Shown: positions 48,866 to 58,934 of the stretch, one piece after another
How the letters are laid out: every line of letters starts with the position of its first letter
Position numbering within the stretch: the first letter of the stretch is position 1
DNA from: Billgrantia montanilacus
GTDB taxonomy: Bacteria; Pseudomonadota; Gammaproteobacteria; Pseudomonadales; Halomonadaceae
NCBI RefSeq assembly: GCF_003336675.1
Contig: NZ_QPII01000013.1
Location: 568 to 64,567, forward strand
DNA length: 64,000 nt
Direction: 5' to 3'
Notes under the pieces: model-generated
What the model saw: only the letters and a program-made list of their open reading frames with translations
Databases searched by the model: none
What the model was told of the DNA's origin: nothing
Translations under genes and position numbers: made by a program

Positions 48866-50173
48866 ATGTCGATTGCATCAGAAACCCCGGCCGCCAAGGA
48901 CGTTTCAAGCTGGACCGACCCGACAATGGATTCGGTCAAAGGCACTGAAACGCCCAAGGACCCCAACAAGGGGTATATCGCGCTGCTTGGCTGGAGCGTC
49001 AATGCCATCAAGGCGGCACAGAAGTTTGATCGCCGCTACGTGGTCGTGGCGCCGGACTGGGCCGCCGATTTCTGCGAAGCCAATAAGATCCCCTACATTC
49101 AATGGGATTTCGTGCGCCTGAACGATCGATCCATGGAAATTGCGGAGACCCTCAAGGCGGAAGGCGTGGACGTGGCCATACCACTGTTCGAGGAAACCGT
49201 CGAATGGTCCGGCGCAATCAACTCCGTCCTGATGGACAGTCCTCGCATGTACGGGCAATCCATCCTGTTTCGAGACAAAGCGCTGATGAAGCGCCGCGCC
49301 CAGCTGGGCGGAATTCGCGTGGGAATCTTCGAGGAAGCCCACGAGAAAGAAGACATCATCCGCTTCATGAAACGTGTCAACCAGACGCTGCTCAAGCTCG
49401 ACGGCGACCCCGACGACCCGATTCATGTCAAGGCTTTCGACAAGGCCGGCTGTCTCGGACACCGCATGATCCGCAAACTCGAGGAGATCGAGAACATACC
49501 GGCCGAAGAGTACCCCTTGCTGATGGAGAGCCACCTTGATGGCTGGGAGTTTGCCGTCGAGGCCTGGATCCATGATGGTGAGATCAAGTTCCTCAACATC
49601 TCCGAGTACGTGACCCTGGGCTACTCGGTGTTCGTTCCCGCCACACGGGAACTCGAGAGCTGGCGCGATGCCATCACCAAGCAGATCAAGAAATTGATCA
49701 AGACATTCGACATCCAGTTTGGCCTGATCCACCCCGAGTACTTCGTGGCAGCGGACGGCGAGATGTACTTCGGCGAAGTCGCCTATCGCCCGCCCGGTTT
49801 CAAGGCCTTCGAGCTTATTGAACGTGCCTACGGATTCAGCGCCTATCAGGCATCGATGCTGGTCTTCGATCCCAAGAGCACCAAGGAAGAGGTCGATGCC
49901 TTCTTCCCCCGCGAAGTGGTCGATGCAAAAGGCTATGCGGGCTGCTTTGGCGTTTACCCGAGGCGTCGTGTCGTCAGCAAGCTGGAAATGCCAAAGGAAA
50001 CCATCGAGCACCCATACTTCGAGTCTCACGAGCTGGTGGCGCCGGCCGAAGAGACGGTGCCGGACCGCTCGGCCTTCGGCACGCACTGGGGACTGGTGTT
50101 CTTCTTCGGTGACGATCCGATCACGATGCGGGACCTGCTCAAGGCTCAAGAGGACCTGGACTTCTATGTCTAG
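48866..50173 (+). CDS. ATP-grasp domain ligase of unknown substrate
   Basis: A 435-aa enzyme with a complete ATP-grasp architecture. It has an N-terminal Rossmann-like pre-ATP-grasp part (YIALLGWSVNAIKAAQ), DKALMKRRAQ and PIHVKAFDKAGCLGHR for ATP binding, and LLMESHLDGWEFAVEAW. The metal-binding end, GEMYFGEVAYRPPG, is preceded by LIHPEYFV. Such enzymes form amide or thioester bonds via acyl-phosphate. The substrate cannot be read from the sequence. AGAAGGAGAGC gives a strong ribosome-binding site for the ATG at 48866. It is downstream of the unknown 207-aa gene and ends at a terminator. Confidence 0.82.
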   Translation: MSIASETPAAKDVSSWTDPTMDSVKGTETPKDPNKGYIALLGWSVNAIKAAQKFDRRYVVVAPDWAADFCEANKIPYIQWDFVRLNDRSMEIAETLKAEGVDVAIPLFEETVEWSGAINSVLMDSPRMYGQSILFRDKALMKRRAQLGGIRVGIFEEAHEKEDIIRFMKRVNQTLLKLDGDPDDPIHVKAFDKAGCLGHRMIRKLEEIENIPAEEYPLLMESHLDGWEFAVEAWIHDGEIKFLNISEYVTLGYSVFVPATRELESWRDAITKQIKKLIKTFDIQFGLIHPEYFVAADGEMYFGEVAYRPPGFKAFELIERAYGFSAYQASMLVFDPKSTKEEVDAFFPREVVDAKGYAGCFGVYPRRRVVSKLEMPKETIEHPYFESHELVAPAEETVPDRSAFGTHWGLVFFFGDDPITMRDLLKAQEDLDFYV

Positions 50174-50215
50174 CCACTCATTCAAGGCCGTCTCGCATCC
50201 AGGCTGATGTCCCCG

Positions 50216-50241
50216 GGGCAGGGCTTATGCCCTGCCCGTTT
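50216..50241 (+). terminator. Terminator after the ATP-grasp gene
   Basis: GGGCAGGGC-TTAT-GCCCTGCCC (50216-50237) is a perfect nine-pair stem followed by GTTT, 42 bases after the ATP-grasp stop. The T-run is short but the stem is strong. Confidence 0.75.
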
Positions 50242-50444
50242 CAAGCAGGCTCATACCTGGGGTCATCCTCGACGACGCGTCGCTGTGAGTATCACTGCCG
50301 ATCCTGACGAAGCTCCCCGGCGCCCCCCCTTTCTGGTCGGAAGGAACCTCGGCAGGAAAAACCGCAGGGGCTCGCGGAGAAACTTCCTCCTTGACGCCTC
50401 TCAGCAGAGTACCCGGCTCGACCTCGTTAATCGCTGAGAGTCGC

Positions 50445-53400
50445 CTATCGCTTAACCTCTGCATCAGCCATGGGTTCTATCCGGACCAGCACCTCGACGG
50501 TCTTTCCGTCATCCGGAAATTCGATGGTCCTTCCCGAGCAAGGCCGGCCGTCCACGCTGAACCGGGCGGTTCCCTCGCTCAGCCCCTCGGGCTTCTCGAC
50601 ACGGATCACCAGGCTTCCTTCGGGGCGCTCGAGACGTGCCTCGAACCCGGTCCAGGCCGACGGCAGGCATGGTGCTATTTCAAGCCTGCCCGAGACGAGC
50701 CGCAAGCCCAGGATGTATTCAACCGCCAGCCTCCAGCTCCAGCCGGAAGCGCCGGTGTACCAGGTCCAGCCGCCGCGCCCCAAATGCGGCTCGACCCCGG
50801 CGATATCGGCAGCGACCACGTAGGGTTCGGTCAGGTAGCGTCGGACCTCGTCGGGCGACCGCGCGTGCAGCGCGGGATTGAGCCGGTCGAAGACCTGCTT
50901 GGCGCGATCGCCTTCGCCAAGCTGGGCAAAAGCGATACCGAACCATGCGGCGGCATGGCTGTATTGCCCCCCGTTCTCGCGGATACCGGGCGGATAGGCC
51001 TTGATGTAGCCCGGATCGCGCAGCGTGATATCGAAGGGTGGCGTGAGCAGGCGCACCAGCTCGTCGTTGTCGCGCATCAGTTCCTGCGCGGCGTAGTGCA
51101 TGGCGCCACGCGCCCGCTCGGGGTCGGCGGCCCCAGAGAGCACGGCCCAGGACTGTGCGATCGAGTCGATCCGGCACTCCTGGTTCGATGCCGCACCCCA
51201 AGGCTGGCCATCGTCGTCCAGCGCACGCAGATACCAGTCCCCGTCCCAGCCAGCCTTTTCCACCGCCTCGGTCAAGGCTGTCATCCGCCCACTCCAGTTC
51301 GGCATCAGATCCTCGCGCCCCGCATCGGTGCAGAGCTTCAAAAAGCCACGGATGGTGGAAATCATGAACCAGGCCAGCCAGATGCTTTGTCCCCGGCCCT
51401 TGGCGCCGACCCGATCCATCCCGTCATTCCAGTCACCGGTTCCGATCAGCGGCAGCCCGTCGGCACCCAGTCGATACGCACGCTCCAGCGCACGTTCGCA
51501 ATGGTCGAACAGTGGCCAGGACTCGGCTGTGGCCTCGAAAAGCGCGTAGTGATCATGCTCCTGCTGCCCCAGCGGCGGACCAGTCAGGAAGGGCGCACCC
51601 TCGGACAGGATCGCGACATCGCCGGTGGCGGCGACATAACCGGCGGTGACATGGGGCAGCCACAGCAGGTCATCGGAAAAGCGAGTGCGCACCCCCCTAC
51701 CCAAGGGTGGATGCCACCAGTGCAAGACATCGCCCTCCTCGAACTGATGGGCAGCGGCGTACAGGATGTGGCGGCGGGCCAGATCCGGCGCTGAGTGCAG
51801 CAGCGCCATCACATCCTGCAGCTGGTCCCGGAACCCGAAGGCACCGCTCGCCTGATAGAACCCCGCGCGGGCGAACAGGCGCGAACTCAGTGTCTGATAA
51901 GGTAACCAGCGATTGACCATGAGATCGAAGGCCGGGTCTGGCGTCGCGACTTGCACCGTGCCCAGGCGGCCCTCCCAGGCTCGTTGCAGACGATCGAACT
52001 CGGCCAGGCACCGCGCCGGATCCTGCCAGCGCAGGACGAGATCGCGTGCGGCTTCGCCGGTCACGCCCTGCCCCAGGACAAACACCGCCTCGGCCGTCTG
52101 GCCAGCGGGAATATCCAGATGCACTTGGAAGGCGCCGCAGCAGTCCCCGTTTGCGTACCGGCACTCCCCCAGGTCCCAGCGCTTGAGGGCGTCAGGTAAG
52201 CGCAGGTCAGCCCCGGGGCCCAGGAACTCCGAGCGCGATGTCGTCAGGCTGTGTGGTGCCAGTGTGCTGGTCAGGAAGGCCTCACGGCCGGCGAACTCGG
52301 CATTGCGGGTATTGCGCGCCAGGATCGCGTGGGTGTCGGCGTCATAGCGTGCCGCGAGCATCGGGTCGGCCTGCCCGGCGACACCGCCCAGCAGCCAGTC
52401 AGCAAAGTAGGTGGCCGTGATCCGCCGCGTCTGTCCGCTGGGGTTGCGTAATCTCAGCCGGACCAGCTTGACCGGCTCGTCGACCGCCACGAAGGCCAGG
52501 AGTTCTTGCTCCAGCCCTTCGCCGTTGCGGTCCCATATCGTATAGCCGATGCCATGGCGCACCCTGCATGGGCTGCCTTCGCCAGCAGGCAGTGGTGTCG
52601 GGGTCCAGATCTGCGTGGTCATCTCGTCACGCAGGTAGATCGCTTCCGCCTGCAGGTCGCAGACCGGGTCGTTGTGCCAGCGGGTCAGGCGGTTCTCGCC
52701 GCTGTTCTCGGCCCAGCTCCATCCCAGACCGGCCTCCGTGACGATGCTACCAAAGCTGGCATTGGCCAGGACGTTGGCCCAGGGTGCCGGGGGCGGGTCT
52801 TGCGCCTGGAAGGTGATGACATACTCGCCGGTGTCGGGACAGAACCTGCCGAAACCGTTGGCCAGGCGCCGCTCAGGCGGTTCACTCAGCGGCGGCAATT
52901 GTGGCCACTGCCACGCTCCCATCGGCTCGAAGACCGGACGCTCGATGGGCGTCTGCCGATACAACTGGCGCTCCAGCGAACTGCCGGCGGCATCAAGGAT
53001 GAGAGCCGCTACCGACTCGATCACCTTCGCAGGCCTCTGATTGCTCGGATCCTGCGACACCAAATGCACCCCGCCCCGATGTCCCATGAGCTCCTGCGCC
53101 CCGGCATCGCGGACACCCTCCATCAACCGGTCGCGCACCGGCTCGACATAGCCGGGTATCCCGCTGTGCTGGATCACGAGATCAATCCGAATGCCGCCGT
53201 CGCGCCAGAGTCGATGCGCCGCCAGCAGGGTGGTGAGCAGTGCCGTGCGATGCCCTTCACCCACGTGAACTGCCAGGATCGGATAATCGCCCGAGATACC
53301 CAGGGCCCAGAGGTCATGCTGCCCGGGCAGTGTCTCGCCTTCTCCACGCATGGCCGCGCTGCCAGAACCCTCGGGCCGCAGCAAGGCGGACAGAAGCGCC

Positions 53401-56400
53401 TGCACGGAGGGCAGATCACTGGGCATCAAGCCGCGCCGGTGGACATCGCCTGCCGCCTGGGCACCCGCCGCATGCAGGGCCCAGTCGAGCGCAGTCAGTG
53501 TGGTAAAGCGCTGGGCGGTTTCCTCGGCGGCGACTCGTGTATCGGCCGCGATGGTGACAAAGGCCAGGCTGCAGCTCAGGTTCGGCTCGAGAGTCAGGTC
53601 GGCCTGCAGCGCGACCACCGGGTCGAGAACCCATCCGGTCCCTCCAGCCAGCGTTCCTGCGCGCAGCGCCGCCGGCCGACGAACATCACCATGGCGCCCG
53701 AGAAAGACGCGTCGATCGGTCTCGAAGCCAATGATGGTCACCTCAGGAGCGTCGCATACCAAGCGATGCAGCAGCACCGGTGAACGTTTGGCAGGATCCA
53801 ACGGACGCCGGATGAATAGCAGCCCCTGCAGCTCGGCTAGATAAGAGCTGCTCACGAAGAGCCGGCTGAAAGCGGGATGACGAGCGTGATCGACGGCGGG
53901 AGCCAGAATCACCTCGGCGCAACTGGTCAGTGAAAGATGCCGTGGCCGGTCTGTTTCGTTCACCACGGTGATGTAACGAATTTCGAAATCATCGCCAGGC
54001 GCCACGCTGACGGTCATGCTGACGGCGATACCGTGCTCACGGTGCTGGAATTCGACCTGATGCTGATGAAACACCACCCGCCAGGGGTCGCCACCCTGTG
54101 TCTCGAAAGGGTGACCGCCTAGGCTCCAGAGGTAGCGGTCATGGCGCTCCTGCAGGTAGAGCACATGACCACCGATACCGGCCTCGCCCGTGCCACCCAG
54201 CGCTCGCATGAGCAGGTGGCGATGCCAGCCGAGGCTACCGCCGGCCGCACTGGTGACCATGCTGGTCATGCGCCCATTGCCCAAGGCATGAAGGCTACTA
54301 AAGCCACCCCATGTCCTGGGCACCCAGGGGTGCAGGGCGGGGGCTGACTCCTGGCGCCGGTCACCGGGGACGGCCGCGTCCTGATCGCTTGGGCGCTCGA
54401 GCGGGGCTTCCCACGGCACACGCTCACTCAGGAGCAGCTCCATCGTCGCCACATGCGGGTCGCTGTGAAACCAGGTCACCAGCCTGTCGCTGCACAGCAC
54501 ATTGCCGAGCGCGGCAAGGCTCATGCCGTGATGATGCGCCATATAGGACCGCACCAGCGTAAAACCACCGGCCACCGGCACCCGCTCAGGCGTGAAGTCC
54601 ACGGCCTCGAAGAAGCCAAAGCGACCCAGGGCGCCCAATTCCACCAGTGCATGCAGATTGGCCAGGGCGGCCCGAGGGCGAACCGGCAGCGCCAGTAGCG
54701 TTGCATAGGGCGCCACCACCCGATCGAGCGATAGTCCGCGCCGCGCTCCCAGCTCCGCCACGCCGAAGGCACGGTAGCGGTAGCGCTGATCGGGGTCCTG
54801 CTCAGCGTATCCGGACTCCGACATGCCCCAGGGGATGCCGAGGGCTTCGCCATGCTGGCGCTGAATGTCGACCGCCGTGCGATCGCTTTCATACATCAAG
54901 GATTCACGATAGGAGCGCATCAACAGTCGCGGCATCAGGTATTCGAACATGGAGCCGCTCCACGAAACGAGTGTCAGCCCACTCGCCTGCCGGGTGACCG
55001 GTCTACCGAGATGGAACCAGTGCTCGAGGGGAACATCCCCCTTGGCGATGGCGAAGTAACTTGTCAATCTCGCCTCACTGGCTAGCAGGTCATAGTGGTT
55101 GGCATCCATCCGCCCTCGACTGACGTTGTAACCGATGAAGAAAAGCCGGCTGGAAGCATCATAGAGAAAGCCGAAGTCCATTCCATGTGCCCAGGCGCTG
55201 GCGCGCTGTGCAATATCATCGAGCGCGAGATCCAGCCTGGCATGCGCTGTGGCCGACTGCGAAAGCGCAGCGTCCAGCGCCTCCACCCAATGCTTAGCCA
55301 CCGGGTCCCCGAAGGCATAGCCGTGGTGGGCCAACCTTCGCCGAACCTCCTCAATGGCCGGTGCCACCTCGCCGAGCGAAAGTTGCACCGACAGCTGCTC
55401 CGACAGGCTGCGAGCCAGTTCGGCGCATTCAGCGGGCGGGCTTGCGGCGAGAAGGCGCCAACCCTGGAGCGACTGCAGGTCTCGATGCATGACGGCAATG
55501 TGATGGCGGGTCCGCTCCAGCCAGACCTGCACCTCGCGCAGGCTATCGTGGGGCGTGAAATCAGCACGGCTTATCAGGTCACGGAGGCAGGCCTGGAACT
55601 GCGGCAATCGTTGATCACGAATATCGTCAAGCAGTGCCGACCACCCGTCGGGGTCAGCGCTCCCCTGCCCTATCGTTTCCCGCATCTCGTTGACCAGCGC
55701 GGCACAGCCACCAAGGCTCCCGCCCGGATCGTCGACCTCGCCGAGTGATTCAGCGAGCAGTTGCAGCGCGTCATCCAACCCACTCCACTGCTCAGGCAGG
55801 AAGGCCGGCCCACACTGAGCGTCGAGGCAGGCCTGCCGCAGCGTGATCAGGCTGACGGCGAGGTTACCACTGTCGACGGTGGAGACATAACGTGGCTCAA
55901 GCGGAGTCAGCCGCTGTGTCTCGTACCAATTGAGGAGGTGACCGCGGTGCCGCTCCAGCCGATCCATGCTATCGAGCATGTTGCCAAGCCGCTCGGTCAG
56001 CTCGGGCAGCCCCACATGCCCCAGCCGCCAGGCGGTGAGCGAAGAGAGCATCAGCATCCCGATATTGGTCGGTGAGGTACGGTGGGCGGCGCCAGCCTGC
56101 GGCGCCTCCTGATAATTGTCCGGTGGTAACCAGTGATCCTCTGGGCGCACGTGGGTTTCGAAGAACAGCCAGGTGCGCCGGGCGATGAGGCGTAAAAAGG
56201 CTAGCCCCGCTTCGGGCACGGCGTCTTCAGGCACCCGCCGCCGGCGCCCCAGGCGCCAGGCGATCTCGGGCGCCGCCACCCACAAGGCGAGCAACGGCAC
56301 CGCCCCTGCAAGCGCTCCCGGTGCAGCCAGTACCATCCCGAGAGTGATGAGAGCGGCCAGGGCGGTCGCTGGCCACATGGCCTTCCAAGCTCTATGGCGC

Positions 56401-58928
56401 ATGTCCTCACTGCCCATCCGGGCGGCCACCTGTGCCGCCGTCCTCCATTCCAGCAGGTGCCGTCCGGAGGCCAGCCGCCCGAGGGTTCGCCCCATGGCAT
56501 CGACGGCAATGACGGCATCGTTGAGCAGGAAGGTCACCATCAATACCCAGCGCCCGAGCTGTTCGCGCAGCTGCCGCATCGTGCCACGTACCGCACCGCG
56601 ACGACGGCCCCGGGCAAAGCCGGTGACCAGATCGGTGAACAGATGCGCCGCCAACGGCAGCACGGCAAGCGCAGTCCAGACCCAAGGGCTGCCGGGCAGA
56701 ACGAACCATCCAGCCAGCGCCAGCATCACAAGGCTGATCGGCACCAGACTGCGACGCAGGTTGTCCAGCAATTTCCAACGGCCCAGCGCCGAGAATGGAC
56801 TACGTATCCGCCGCCCACCGGGGCCCGGCACCTGCCGGGAGAGCCAGGGCAGCAACTGCCAATCGCCTCTCAGCCAGCGGTGCCAGCGCGCCGCATGCTC
56901 CAGATAGTCGGCGGGAAAGCTCTCGTAGACAACGATATCGCTGGTCAATCCCACGCGCCCATAAAGCCCCTCGAGTAGATCATGGCTGAGGATGCGATTC
57001 TCGGGCATGCAGCCTTCCAGAGAGCGGCTGAAGGGTTCGACCTCATAGATCCCCTTGCCGGTAAAGCTGCCCACGCCGAAGAGATCCTGATAAACATCCG
57101 ATACCGCCCGAGAATAGATGTCGACGCTGGCATCTCCTGCATAGAGCCGGGCGAACCGCGACCGTGCAGCCTCCAGCGGAGAGATCTCCACGCGCGGCTG
57201 AAGGATCGTATAGCCGGCATCCACCCGCGCAGTTTCGGGATGGAACCGGGCGGTGTTGAGGGGATGTGCCAGCGTACCGACGAGGCGCTTCACCGACCCC
57301 GGCGGCAGCCGTGTGTCGGCATCGACCGTCACCACGAAACGCACGCCACGCAGCGCTTCGGGAGCCCCGGCTGTCATTGAGTAGGAACCAAGATCACCGC
57401 GCAGGATAAGGGCATTGAACTGCTCGAGCTTGCCGCGCTTGCGCTCCCATCCCATCCAGCAATCTTCGGAAGGGTTGTAGCGCCGCGGGCGGTGCAGCAA
57501 GTGGAAGGCGTCCAGGCCATCACCGCCACCATGACGAGCGTTGAGGGTATCGATCGCGGCCACAAGTGCCGCCTCTATGGCCGCATCCCCCGGGGTCACC
57601 TCGGCATCGGCGTCGGCAAGGTCACTCAGCAACGCGAACTGCAGCATGGGGTCCGGGTTGGCCAGCCAATGGCGCTCCAGCTGCTGGGCGAGTCGCGGCA
57701 CGTCTGAGGCGTGGTCAACCAGCACCGGCATGGCGATCACCGTGGCGTGATCGGCGTCAATACCATGGCGAAAATCGAGCTTGGGAAGGGTTCGAGGAGG
57801 AACCCATTGCGTCACCAGGGCGTTGACGAGAGCCACGCCCAGCAGAGAGGCCGGAAGCAGCGCCAGCGCAAGACCGGCAGCCAGTTGCAGTGCATCCGCT
57901 CCGCCCCACCAGAGGTAGAGCGCGATGATCCCCAGGGCACCCGCTGACCCAACCCCCAGGCTGGCTGCATAAAGCGGACCGGCACTCCGCTTCAGCCGCC
58001 GACGCCAGGCATCTCCGAGGGGAAGGTGCACCCCGAGCTGCGCCTCGAACTCACGCCGCCCCTCGTCGAACAGCCAATAGCCCACATGGGACCGCAACGG
58101 ATCGCCATGCACCTCGCGACATCTCATCACCAAGAACTCGGCAGCTCGCCACTCGGACATGTCGCCAGGCCTCGCCAGCGTCTCGATTGCCCGACGATAG
58201 GCATCGCGGGTCTCGAAATCCATGCGTGGATAGACATTCGCCGGATCACGCCGCAGCGTCGCCTCGATCAAGCTGGTTCGATCAATCACGTCCTTCCACT
58301 GCAACGTGGAAATCACCATCAGGCCCGACAGTGCACGCGCGATACACTCGGTATCGTCGAGAACCTCAAGCGCAGGCACCGCGACGGAGATCCCGAGTGG
58401 TGACGTCACCGTGGGAAACAGACGACCCCAGGCGCCGATCAGTATCTCCAGGCAGACCAGCCGTAGCATCGTCGGAAGGGCCCAAAGTTCGGCGATGTTG
58501 AGAGGCGACCTTTCCTGGTAAGCCTGGAGAAACTCAACGCACAGTGACAGCGACAGCTGCAGGCGAGAGGCCTGGAGCAAGCCATGTACCAGGGCGTAGA
58601 TGCGTGGCTTGCCAGCTTCCACGCCGGCCCAGGACTGCGCAAGGGGCGGCAGCCTACGATAGAAACTGCCGGGCATGTCCTGCGCTACTTGCCGAACGGC
58701 ACGGCGGGCATGGTAATGATTATCGAGCAGCCACTCCGCTGCCGCGAGGTTGTCGGGGCCGCTCTCGCGCGCCGCGGCTAGTGCCATCGGTATCCAATCA
58801 CGTATCGCGTGAAGCCCCGACAGGCTGGCCAGGGCGCGGGGCGATCCCGAGCCACAATGGTGCAGGTCAGCGATCTTGCGCGCCGAGGCATCAATGGACA
58901 GGTCTGTCGGCGTGCCCTCGAGCTGCAT
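50445..58928 (-). CDS. ndvB: Cyclic beta-1,2-glucan synthase (NdvB/Chv-type, GT84-GH94)
   Basis: A 2827-aa inner-membrane enzyme, close in length to rhizobial NdvB (about 2830). A helical N-terminal part is followed by membrane segments near residue 320-375. The glycosyltransferase 84 domain has VTVDADTRLPPG near residue 535; further membrane helices follow at about 720-900. A central glucoamylase-like domain comes next, then the C-terminal GH94 phosphorylase domain with GTGDWNDGMDRVG near residue 2500 and WYTGASGWSWR near 2725. It initiates, elongates and cyclises beta-1,2-glucan, a periplasmic osmoregulated glucan. It starts six bases after the Usp gene and is probably in one operon with it. 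Confidence 0.9.
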   Translation of the reverse strand: MQLEGTPTDLSIDASARKIADLHHCGSGSPRALASLSGLHAIRDWIPMALAAARESGPDNLAAAEWLLDNHYHARRAVRQVAQDMPGSFYRRLPPLAQSWAGVEAGKPRIYALVHGLLQASRLQLSLSLCVEFLQAYQERSPLNIAELWALPTMLRLVCLEILIGAWGRLFPTVTSPLGISVAVPALEVLDDTECIARALSGLMVISTLQWKDVIDRTSLIEATLRRDPANVYPRMDFETRDAYRRAIETLARPGDMSEWRAAEFLVMRCREVHGDPLRSHVGYWLFDEGRREFEAQLGVHLPLGDAWRRRLKRSAGPLYAASLGVGSAGALGIIALYLWWGGADALQLAAGLALALLPASLLGVALVNALVTQWVPPRTLPKLDFRHGIDADHATVIAMPVLVDHASDVPRLAQQLERHWLANPDPMLQFALLSDLADADAEVTPGDAAIEAALVAAIDTLNARHGGGDGLDAFHLLHRPRRYNPSEDCWMGWERKRGKLEQFNALILRGDLGSYSMTAGAPEALRGVRFVVTVDADTRLPPGSVKRLVGTLAHPLNTARFHPETARVDAGYTILQPRVEISPLEAARSRFARLYAGDASVDIYSRAVSDVYQDLFGVGSFTGKGIYEVEPFSRSLEGCMPENRILSHDLLEGLYGRVGLTSDIVVYESFPADYLEHAARWHRWLRGDWQLLPWLSRQVPGPGGRRIRSPFSALGRWKLLDNLRRSLVPISLVMLALAGWFVLPGSPWVWTALAVLPLAAHLFTDLVTGFARGRRRGAVRGTMRQLREQLGRWVLMVTFLLNDAVIAVDAMGRTLGRLASGRHLLEWRTAAQVAARMGSEDMRHRAWKAMWPATALAALITLGMVLAAPGALAGAVPLLALWVAAPEIAWRLGRRRRVPEDAVPEAGLAFLRLIARRTWLFFETHVRPEDHWLPPDNYQEAPQAGAAHRTSPTNIGMLMLSSLTAWRLGHVGLPELTERLGNMLDSMDRLERHRGHLLNWYETQRLTPLEPRYVSTVDSGNLAVSLITLRQACLDAQCGPAFLPEQWSGLDDALQLLAESLGEVDDPGGSLGGCAALVNEMRETIGQGSADPDGWSALLDDIRDQRLPQFQACLRDLISRADFTPHDSLREVQVWLERTRHHIAVMHRDLQSLQGWRLLAASPPAECAELARSLSEQLSVQLSLGEVAPAIEEVRRRLAHHGYAFGDPVAKHWVEALDAALSQSATAHARLDLALDDIAQRASAWAHGMDFGFLYDASSRLFFIGYNVSRGRMDANHYDLLASEARLTSYFAIAKGDVPLEHWFHLGRPVTRQASGLTLVSWSGSMFEYLMPRLLMRSYRESLMYESDRTAVDIQRQHGEALGIPWGMSESGYAEQDPDQRYRYRAFGVAELGARRGLSLDRVVAPYATLLALPVRPRAALANLHALVELGALGRFGFFEAVDFTPERVPVAGGFTLVRSYMAHHHGMSLAALGNVLCSDRLVTWFHSDPHVATMELLLSERVPWEAPLERPSDQDAAVPGDRRQESAPALHPWVPRTWGGFSSLHALGNGRMTSMVTSAAGGSLGWHRHLLMRALGGTGEAGIGGHVLYLQERHDRYLWSLGGHPFETQGGDPWRVVFHQHQVEFQHREHGIAVSMTVSVAPGDDFEIRYITVVNETDRPRHLSLTSCAEVILAPAVDHARHPAFSRLFVSSSYLAELQGLLFIRRPLDPAKRSPVLLHRLVCDAPEVTIIGFETDRRVFLGRHGDVRRPAALRAGTLAGGTGWVLDPVVALQADLTLEPNLSCSLAFVTIAADTRVAAEETAQRFTTLTALDWALHAAGAQAAGDVHRRGLMPSDLPSVQALLSALLRPEGSGSAAMRGEGETLPGQHDLWALGISGDYPILAVHVGEGHRTALLTTLLAAHRLWRDGGIRIDLVIQHSGIPGYVEPVRDRLMEGVRDAGAQELMGHRGGVHLVSQDPSNQRPAKVIESVAALILDAAGSSLERQLYRQTPIERPVFEPMGAWQWPQLPPLSEPPERRLANGFGRFCPDTGEYVITFQAQDPPPAPWANVLANASFGSIVTEAGLGWSWAENSGENRLTRWHNDPVCDLQAEAIYLRDEMTTQIWTPTPLPAGEGSPCRVRHGIGYTIWDRNGEGLEQELLAFVAVDEPVKLVRLRLRNPSGQTRRITATYFADWLLGGVAGQADPMLAARYDADTHAILARNTRNAEFAGREAFLTSTLAPHSLTTSRSEFLGPGADLRLPDALKRWDLGECRYANGDCCGAFQVHLDIPAGQTAEAVFVLGQGVTGEAARDLVLRWQDPARCLAEFDRLQRAWEGRLGTVQVATPDPAFDLMVNRWLPYQTLSSRLFARAGFYQASGAFGFRDQLQDVMALLHSAPDLARRHILYAAAHQFEEGDVLHWWHPPLGRGVRTRFSDDLLWLPHVTAGYVAATGDVAILSEGAPFLTGPPLGQQEHDHYALFEATAESWPLFDHCERALERAYRLGADGLPLIGTGDWNDGMDRVGAKGRGQSIWLAWFMISTIRGFLKLCTDAGREDLMPNWSGRMTALTEAVEKAGWDGDWYLRALDDDGQPWGAASNQECRIDSIAQSWAVLSGAADPERARGAMHYAAQELMRDNDELVRLLTPPFDITLRDPGYIKAYPPGIRENGGQYSHAAAWFGIAFAQLGEGDRAKQVFDRLNPALHARSPDEVRRYLTEPYVVAADIAGVEPHLGRGGWTWYTGASGWSWRLAVEYILGLRLVSGRLEIAPCLPSAWTGFEARLERPEGSLVIRVEKPEGLSEGTARFSVDGRPCSGRTIEFPDDGKTVEVLVRIEPMADAEVKR

Positions 58929-58934
58929 GACCTG

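Noticed and set aside
50359-50380. Possible weak terminator for ndvB (CCGC...GCGG followed by T-run on the minus strand)
   Set aside because: The stem is only four pairs; suggestive but not enough to list as a feature.
50207-50464. Short frames on both strands between the ATP-grasp gene and ndvB
   Set aside because: They overlap the terminator hairpin and each other, and their composition is rich in Arg and Pro without a ribosome-binding site.
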